Assembly (NCBI RefSeq): GCF_903853455.1
Contig: NZ_CAINTR010000064.1
Span: 81,005-145,004 of the forward strand
Reading direction: 5' to 3'
Source: an uncultured Magnetospirillum sp.
GTDB taxonomy: Bacteria > Pseudomonadota > Alphaproteobacteria > Rhodospirillales > Magnetospirillaceae
DNA length: 64,000 bases
Positions 59,267 through 64,000 of this stretch are shown here, in pieces. Both the position numbers and the translations under genes were made by a program. The notes under the pieces were generated by a model. It was given only the letters and a program-made list of their open reading frames with translations. It ran no database searches and was not told the DNA's origin. Each line of letters opens with the position of its first letter. The first letter of the stretch is position 1.

Positions 59267-61531
59267 CTACAGCTTCATCTTGAGTTCGCCGATGAAGGTC
59301 CGCTGGGGGAAGGGGTGGAATTCCCAGTAGGTGGCGTTGTTGACGTTGTCCACCCCGAACGCCGCTTCGAGATTGTCGTTGCATTTGTAGTGGGCGCGCA
59401 GATCGACCACGAAGAACGGGTCGAACGCACCATAGACGTGGTGGACGTAGTCGGTGTTGTCCAGCGTCGACGACATCTTGCCCTGATAGCGGGCGGCGGC
59501 GGTCAAGGCCCATTCCTCGGTCGGCCGGAAGGTGGTGACCAGGGTGCCGCGCCACATGGGAACATAGGGAACCCGTTTGCCCTCGACCTGGGTGCCGCCG
59601 GCCCAGCTGGTGTCGCTCAGCGTCTCGGAATCCACATAGGTGACGCTGCCCGACAGATCGAGGCCGTCGATCCCCACATTACTCTTCTGCGCCGCCAGTT
59701 CGACCCCGCGATTGCGGATCTCGTCCACATTGGTGAAAACGGTGGTGGGAGTGCCGTTCACGGACGTGCTCTGGCTGATCAAGGCCTTGTTGACGTTTTC
59801 CTGGAACAGGGAGACCCGGACCTTGCCCTCGCCCAGGTCGCGCTCCAGCGCCAGCTCGTAGCTTTTGGCCCGCTCGGGCGCCAGCGCCGGATTGGGGATG
59901 GAGGCGGTGCTGGCGGCGGTGGTGATCTGGTACAGCTCGGAGGCGGTGGGGAAGCGGGTGGCCTTGGCCGCCGACCCGGTGATGCTCCACTCCGGCAGGA
60001 AGTCCCACGACAGCGATGCCTTGGGCGAGAAGGCCGAGTGGTTCATCCACCGTGTGTTGGTGCTGATGCCGGTGCTGTCCAGGATATGGCCGTCGAAGGT
60101 GTTCCAGTACTCGTAGCGCCCGCCGATGGTCGCCTTGACGTCGGGAACGATCTTCCACACGTCCTGGAGCCACAGCGCGCTGGTCTGGGTGTTGCCCCGG
60201 CCGTCGGTGTAGACGCCGTTGGGCATGCTGACGGTCTGCCAGTTGGCGGTGGTGTAGGTGGTGTTGACCAGGATATAGCGGTCGTAATGGGCGCCGAAGC
60301 TGGCTTCGTGGGCGCCGCCCTTGCCCTCGGGGCGCCAGATGCCCTTGACGTCCACCGTGGACCAGTTGGTGCCGTCCATCTGGGTGAAGGTCCCGCTATT
60401 GCTGAAGGTGGCCGCCCCGGTGGTGTAGCCCGGCTGGGTCTGGGTGTCGCGGTCATATTGGTAATGGGTGGCGACCAGGTCGAAGTCCCAATTGCCCTTG
60501 GTGTCGGACTTCAGCGACAGGGCATGGGTGGTGTGGGCCTGCTCCAGGATGTAGTTGCTGGAGGCGAAGGACTTGCCGGTGCCGCCAGTACCGGTGGTGC
60601 CGTAGGTGGCGTTGCCGGCGGCATCCTTGAGGTAGGATTCCACCCGCGACCGGCCGTGATTCTGCCAGTAGCCGAGGATGTAGCTGGCCTGGATCTCCGG
60701 GGTCAGGTCATAGGTGAACTTGGCCTTGATGGTGTCCATGTCGGTATGCAGCAGGCCGCCGGCGCCGATCACATTGGTGGGCGCGCCCGATTTGTTGACC
60801 GCCGTGATCTGGCCGGTGGTGCCGGCGGGGGCGGCGCCGGTATTGGTCACCATGGTCAGCGGCTGGCTGAAGCTGTTGGCGTTGTTGGCGCTGAGGAAGA
60901 AGGCGAACTTGCCGATCTTGTCGCCGACGCTGGCGCTGGTCTCGTCGGTGCGGTAGGTGTCGCGGGTGCCGTAGAGGGAGAAGGTCTGGAACGATTCGGT
61001 CTGCTTGCCGGTGACCTCGAAGCTGTCCGGCGTCCGGGTGACGATGCGCAGGATGCCGCCCATGGAATTGCCCGCTTCCGCCGCCGCGAACGGACCATAC
61101 ATCATATCGACCCGGCTGATCTCCTCCGGCGCCACCAGGCCCCAGCGGGGGCCGCCCCGGCTGTTGTCGTTGGCGATCAGCGCCGAGATCGGGATGTCGT
61201 CGGCGTAGACCAGGGAACGGGCGCTGGAATTGATGCCCCAGGTCCGGGTCGCCAAGATCGCCTGGGTGTCGCCGTTGTTGCGTTTGCGTACGAACAGGCT
61301 GGGCATGTATTTGACCGCGTCCTCGGTATCGACGACGTTGACGGTGTCGGCCAGCTTGGCGGCGGCGATCCCCTCGGTGGTGTTGGGAAGCTTGTACTTC
61401 TCCGCCATGGTGGCGGTTTCCTTGACCACCATGTCGGGCAAGGATGTTTCCGTCTCGCCAGCCATGGCGGGCACGGACAGGACGGAGGCGGCGACCAGCA
61501 GGGCGGCGCCAAAAGTGCGGTGAATCGGCAT
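59267..61531 (-). CDS. TonB-dependent outer-membrane receptor
   Basis: A 754-residue receptor. Signal peptide about 1-24 (FGAALLVAASVLSVPAMAGE). Plug domain with SLFVRKRNNGDTQAILATRTW, SSARSLVYADDIPISAL and NSMGGILRIVTRTP. The 22-strand barrel starts with the sequence FKQTESF/TGKQTESFQTFSLYG. The TonB box is probably LPDMVVKETA near residues 30-40. The C-terminal strand ends FIGELKMKL (Leu instead of the usual Phe/Trp). The ATG at 61531 follows GAGGA. No substrate can be named from sequence: iron-chelate, heme and copper are the options. A Fur-like box upstream favours iron. Confidence 0.92.
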   Translation of the reverse strand: MPIHRTFGAALLVAASVLSVPAMAGETETSLPDMVVKETATMAEKYKLPNTTEGIAAAKLADTVNVVDTEDAVKYMPSLFVRKRNNGDTQAILATRTWGINSSARSLVYADDIPISALIANDNSRGGPRWGLVAPEEISRVDMMYGPFAAAEAGNSMGGILRIVTRTPDSFEVTGKQTESFQTFSLYGTRDTYRTDETSASVGDKIGKFAFFLSANNANSFSQPLTMVTNTGAAPAGTTGQITAVNKSGAPTNVIGAGGLLHTDMDTIKAKFTYDLTPEIQASYILGYWQNHGRSRVESYLKDAAGNATYGTTGTGGTGKSFASSNYILEQAHTTHALSLKSDTKGNWDFDLVATHYQYDRDTQTQPGYTTGAATFSNSGTFTQMDGTNWSTVDVKGIWRPEGKGGAHEASFGAHYDRYILVNTTYTTANWQTVSMPNGVYTDGRGNTQTSALWLQDVWKIVPDVKATIGGRYEYWNTFDGHILDSTGISTNTRWMNHSAFSPKASLSWDFLPEWSITGSAAKATRFPTASELYQITTAASTASIPNPALAPERAKSYELALERDLGEGKVRVSLFQENVNKALISQSTSVNGTPTTVFTNVDEIRNRGVELAAQKSNVGIDGLDLSGSVTYVDSETLSDTSWAGGTQVEGKRVPYVPMWRGTLVTTFRPTEEWALTAAARYQGKMSSTLDNTDYVHHVYGAFDPFFVVDLRAHYKCNDNLEAAFGVDNVNNATYWEFHPFPQRTFIGELKMKL

Positions 61532-61600
61532 GAACGAGGTCCTCGATCGCGAATACGGACAGACTGGCTGTGCCGCAGACGCCACCGGAGGGTCTGCGGC

Positions 61601-62032
61601 CTAGGCGGTGGAGAACCCGCGCGGAGGCGCCCGGGAATGGGCCAGGACGTAATGGGCGGCCAAGGGCTGCCGCTGATCGCCGACCGCGACGACGGCAACC
61701 GCCTCGGCCTTGGGGGCGGGAACGGCGAATTCGGCGGTTTGGGTGGCGTGACCGCCCACCAGCGGCAGGCAGAACAGGCAATGGCGGGATTGGTGGGAGG
61801 ACTCGCCGCCGGCCGGGGCGCCTTGCTCGTCGGCCGAGGCGTCGTGGCACAGCGAGCTGCTGAGATCGGCGCTGAACGACCCCGCCCGATCCAGCGGAGC
61901 CGCGGCGAGACCGTCCACCAGGGGAATAGCGATCTGCACCGACAGGGCAAGCAGCAGCAACCGCACGATCCCGAGCGCGCCGCGCCGGATCGATTGCAAT
62001 CCCCAGCCCCGGAAGGATCGTGCCGAAGTCAT
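61601..62032 (-). CDS. DUF2946-like small membrane-associated protein
   Basis: A 143-residue protein. A hydrophobic N-terminal segment (LGIVRLLLLALSVQIAIPLVDGL) acts as signal or anchor. A Cys/His-rich part follows (SSLCHDASADE, SSHQSRHCLFCLPLVGGHAT), and the end reads HYVLAHSRAPPRG. The C-x-x-C and the terminal R-A/G-P-P motif are features of DUF2946 proteins, which are often encoded beside metal (copper or iron) TonB receptors. It is the first gene of the leftward operon, 69 bp before the receptor. Confidence 0.72.
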   Translation of the reverse strand: MTSARSFRGWGLQSIRRGALGIVRLLLLALSVQIAIPLVDGLAAAPLDRAGSFSADLSSSLCHDASADEQGAPAGGESSHQSRHCLFCLPLVGGHATQTAEFAVPAPKAEAVAVVAVGDQRQPLAAHYVLAHSRAPPRGFSTA

Positions 62033-62070
62033 AGTCAATGCTACCCGCATGCACCTTTACTCGACCCTTA

Positions 62071-62104
62071 GCCTTAGGCAGAGTGCCCAAGAGAGTCAAT
62101 CTCA
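62071..62104 (-). promoter_or_regulatory. promoter with overlapping Fur-like box, TonB locus
   Basis: TGAGATT-G-ACTCTCT at 62104-62090 (minus strand) fits the 7-1-7 pattern TGAGAAT-G-ATTCTCA at 12 of 15 positions. It overlaps a -35 TTGACT (62099-62094); 17 bp further is TAAGGC (62076-62071) as a modest -10. Transcription would begin near 62064, about 32 bases from the DUF2946 start. The divergent BNR gene starts 41 bp on the other side. Confidence 0.45.
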
Positions 62105-62144
62105 TTCGCGGGAGGGTTTCCCCCACCGCCACAAGGATAAAGCC

Positions 62145-63362
62145 ATGAAGCGCCTCGCGCTTGCCTTGACCTTCATCATGTCGGCCGCCCTGCCGGCCCA
62201 GGCCCATGACGAGCATGGCGGCAAGCCTCATGCCGCCGCCTCCGGCTGCACCGAGCCGGTCCTGGCCTGCGCCCGCTCCGCCACCCCCGCCTTCGGTCCA
62301 GACGGAACAGTGTGGATCGTGTGGTCGGCGGCAGGCCGGGTGTTCGTCTCCACCTCCCATGATCGCGGCGTCAGCTTCGCGGCCCCGGTGGCGGTCTCCG
62401 AGCCGGCCGAGGCCATGGACGACAACGGCGAGGCGCGGCCCCGGCTGCTGGCGACCCGGACGGGAACCCTGGTGGTCGCCTATGGCCAGCGCATGGACAA
62501 GCACTATAACGGCAAGCTGTTCTTCAGCCGCTCCACCGATGGCGGGCAAAGCTTCACCAAGCCGCAGGCTATGCTGGACGGGATCGGGCAGCGTTTCCCC
62601 ACCCTGGTCGAGGCGCCGGGTGGGCGTCTTTATGCCGCCTGGCTGGATACCCGCAATCAGCACGCCGCCAAGGCCGCCGGGCACGAGTATCACGACACCG
62701 GCGTCGCGGTGGCGTGGTCGGACGACGATGGACGCAGCTTCAGCGGCAAGCACATCCTGGCCGACTATGCCTGCGATTGCTGCCGGCTGGCCGTCGCCCT
62801 CGACCGCGACGGGCTGCCGGTCTATGCTTGGCGCCACGTCTTCGGCAAGAATCTGCGCGATCATGTGGTGGCCAAGCTGTCCGCCGACGGTCTTTCCCTG
62901 CCCCTTCACCGGGTGGCCGAGGACGATTGGGCCATCGACGCCTGCCCCATGCACGGCCCGTCGCTGACGGTCGATCCGGCCGGGTCCTGGCATATGGCGT
63001 GGTACACAGCCGGCAAGCGGCGCCAGGGTTTGTTCTCGGCCCATTCCGAGGATGGCGGCGCCAGCTTCTCCGAGCCCCAGGGCTTCGGCGACCCGGACCG
63101 GCTGGCCGCGCGGCCCCAGCTTCTGGCCCTGGGTGACCGGATCTGGCGGGCGTGGAAGGAATTCGACGGCACCACCACCACCGTCATGGCTCAGTCCTCG
63201 ACCGATGGCGGACGGAGTTGGGACGGTCCCGCGCCGGTCGCCACCACCGCCGACGCCTCCGACCATCCGCTCTTGGTCAGCGACGGCGCCGCTCCCTATC
63301 TGTCCTGGCTGACCAAGGCGGAGGGCTATCGCCTGCTGCCGCTGTCCCCGGCAAGCCGATGA
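62145..63362 (+). CDS. periplasmic BNR/Asp-box repeat protein
   Basis: A 405-residue exported protein (signal peptide about 1-20, ALTFIMSAALPAQA). The mature N-terminus is metal-binding in appearance (HDEHGGKPHAA). Five Asp-boxes (SHDRGVSF, STDGGQSF, SDDDGRSF, SEDGGASF, STDGGRSW) predict a six-bladed sialidase-like beta-propeller. A cysteine knot YACDCCRLA and the pair DACPMHG sit between blades. No sialidase Arg triad or carbohydrate genes are evident, so enzymatic sialidase function is unlikely. It is coupled to the thioredoxin gene and divergent from the TonB receptor operon; metal or chelate handling is the best inference. AAGGAT precedes the ATG at 62145. Confidence 0.8.
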   Translation: MKRLALALTFIMSAALPAQAHDEHGGKPHAAASGCTEPVLACARSATPAFGPDGTVWIVWSAAGRVFVSTSHDRGVSFAAPVAVSEPAEAMDDNGEARPRLLATRTGTLVVAYGQRMDKHYNGKLFFSRSTDGGQSFTKPQAMLDGIGQRFPTLVEAPGGRLYAAWLDTRNQHAAKAAGHEYHDTGVAVAWSDDDGRSFSGKHILADYACDCCRLAVALDRDGLPVYAWRHVFGKNLRDHVVAKLSADGLSLPLHRVAEDDWAIDACPMHGPSLTVDPAGSWHMAWYTAGKRRQGLFSAHSEDGGASFSEPQGFGDPDRLAARPQLLALGDRIWRAWKEFDGTTTTVMAQSSTDGGRSWDGPAPVATTADASDHPLLVSDGAAPYLSWLTKAEGYRLLPLSPASR

Positions 63363-63877
63363 TGCGCCGCGTCATCCTGGTGGTGCTGGCCCTGCTGCTC
63401 GCCGCACCAGCCCGGGCGGGGGAGCCCCAGCCCTTCGTTCAAGGCTCCTACGCCGCCTTGGTGAAGGAGCATGCCGGACGGCCGCTGGTCGTCCATTTCT
63501 GGTCGCTGACCTGCGCCCCCTGCCTGGCCGACCTGCCGGAATGGCCCAAGATAAAGCAGCGGCTGGGGTTCGATCTGGTCCTGGTCAGCACCGATTCCCT
63601 GGAGCGCGGCCCCGCCCTGGCCGCCCGCCTCAAGCGGGCCGGCCTGGACGACATCCCCAGCTACGCCTTCGCCGATTCCTTCACCGAGCGGCTGATGTTC
63701 GAAGTGGCGCGCGACTGGCGCGGCGAATTGCCGCGCACCCAGCTGATCGCGGCCGACGGAGAAACCACCGCCGTTCTGGGATCGGTCGGAGAGAAAGCAC
63801 TGCGCGATTGGCTGAGCCGCCCGCCTCATACATGCGGTAGTCCGGGGTGCTGCTCTCCTCGATCCGATCAGCGATGA
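63359..63877 (+). CDS. TlpA-like periplasmic thioredoxin, C-terminus altered
   Basis: A 172-codon frame: signal peptide (ILVVLALLLAAPARAG), then a thioredoxin fold with active site WSLTCAPCLADLP. The start overlaps the BNR gene stop by three to four bases, so the pair is coupled. The normal domain ends near GEKALRDWLSR. The final 21 or so codons (a Pro/Cys-rich tail) appear to read into the left end of the IS110 element that follows, so the native C-terminus has probably been replaced by a few odd residues. The CAPC site suggests disulfide reduction or metal transfer to the Cys-rich BNR protein. Confidence 0.8.
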   Translation: MMRRVILVVLALLLAAPARAGEPQPFVQGSYAALVKEHAGRPLVVHFWSLTCAPCLADLPEWPKIKQRLGFDLVLVSTDSLERGPALAARLKRAGLDDIPSYAFADSFTERLMFEVARDWRGELPRTQLIAADGETTAVLGSVGEKALRDWLSRPPHTCGSPGCCSPRSDQR

Positions 63878-63906
63878 TCGGGTTGGGGTTAAAGCGAGGG
63901 AGAGCA
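63851..63906 (+). ncRNA. stem-loop covering the transposase ribosome site
   Basis: Outer stem TGCTCTCCTCG (63851-63861) pairs with CGAGGGAGAGCA (63895-63906) with one bulged base. The inner stem CCGATCA (63864-63870) pairs perfectly with TGATCGG (63875-63881) across a GCGA loop, a GNRA tetraloop. A one-sided internal loop of about 13 bases lies between. The outer arm contains GAGGGAGAG, the transposase Shine-Dalgarno sequence. It may be an RNA that limits transposase translation or part of an IS110 guide-RNA/end structure. Confidence 0.55.
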
Positions 63907-63909
63907 GCC

Positions 63910-64000
63910 ATGGGATTGTACGTCGGATTGGATGTGTCGTTGAAGCGGACAAGCGTCTGCGTGATCGACGGAGCGGGCAAAGTGGTGTGGCGTGGTACGG
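63910..64000 (+). CDS. IS110-family transposase, 3' truncated by window edge
   Basis: The first 30 codons read MGLYVGLDVSLKRTSVCVID and then GAGKVVWRGT. This is the DEDD RuvC-like N-terminus of IS110/IS1111 transposases, and the Asp in GLDVS is the first catalytic residue. GAGGGAGAG precedes the ATG at normal distance. The rest, including the C-terminal Ser domain, is beyond the window. Confidence 0.85.
   Translation, partial: MGLYVGLDVSLKRTSVCVIDGAGKVVWRGT

Larger units (their letters stand above)
63825..64000 (+). mobile_element. IS110-family insertion sequence, left end only
   Basis: The element runs off the right edge. Its transposase starts at 63910. The left boundary is not visible as a terminal repeat, since IS110 elements usually have none or short subterminal ones. 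It is set approximately where the thioredoxin similarity stops (63820-63850). About 60-90 non-coding bases precede the transposase and contain a strong stem-loop. Confidence 0.75.

Noticed and set aside
59249..63266. Long frames antisense to the TonB receptor and BNR genes (59249-62071 and 60708-63266)
   Set aside because: They cover genes with full domain patterns, and their translations are Gly/Ala/Arg-rich without motifs.

Overview
The window is high-GC, densely coded DNA from an alphaproteobacterium, most likely a Magnetospirillum-type member of the Rhodospirillales. This rests on the gene families seen, not on a database match: many chemoreceptors and hybrid kinases, a bacteriohemerythrin, a nitric oxide reductase cluster and a glycolate operon. 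I see no magnetosome, photosynthesis, plasmid or phage genes and no CRISPR array. There are about 56 protein genes, one tRNA and the edge of one insertion sequence.

Layout. 1-5.7 kb: end of a CYTH-CHAD polyphosphate-type protein, a PAS-GGDEF-EAL enzyme, a DUF4169 protein, tRNA-Asp and an ammonium transporter with a sigma-54-like promoter. 5.7-16.1 kb (minus strand): an eight-gene chemosensory operon (ParA-like ATPase, CheW, CheR-TPR, CheW, MCP, CheA-REC, CheB, REC-REC kinase). It has no CheY, most junctions are translationally coupled, and the output appears to be the double-receiver kinase. This layout recalls the 'alternative cellular function' Che3 system of Rhodospirillum centenum. 16.4-24.3 kb: a Cache-domain periplasmic protein beside a second MCP, a patatin-like protein without its catalytic serine, MsrA, a tail-anchored protein, an OlsB-like acyltransferase preceded by a small leader ORF, a PAS hybrid kinase and a bacteriohemerythrin.

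24.3-34.3 kb: a two-component system plus a small secreted protein, divergent from an OprB porin and a complete heavy-metal-type RND efflux pump. 34.3-38.5 kb: DedA, PEP carboxylase and a TauE/SafE permease. 38.5-50.4 kb (minus strand): an uptake operon (LldP permease plus a TRAP DctPQM transporter) and a glycolate operon (glcB, glcG, glcD, glcE, glcF, IclR regulator). A palindrome upstream of glcB may be the regulator's site. Together these would import 2-hydroxyacids, oxidise glycolate to glyoxylate and condense it with acetyl-CoA to malate. PEP carboxylase nearby is a second route into C4 acids.

50.5-56.1 kb (minus strand): norCBQDEF, with two FNR/NNR-like boxes upstream of norC. 56.3-63.9 kb: a complete TonB-dependent uptake locus (DUF2946 protein, receptor, TonB, ExbB, two ExbD, HPP membrane protein) divergent from a BNR-repeat periplasmic protein and a TlpA-like thioredoxin. 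A Fur-box-like palindrome overlaps a possible -35 element in the shared promoter region. The right edge is the start of an IS110-family transposase, which appears to have replaced the end of the thioredoxin gene. A strong stem-loop lies just before the transposase and covers its ribosome binding site.

The least ordinary items are the membrane-anchored ParA in the chemosensory operon, the RNA-like stem-loop at the IS110 edge, the TonB/BNR/TlpA locus, the catalytically degenerate patatin and the short leader ORF coupled to the acyltransferase.
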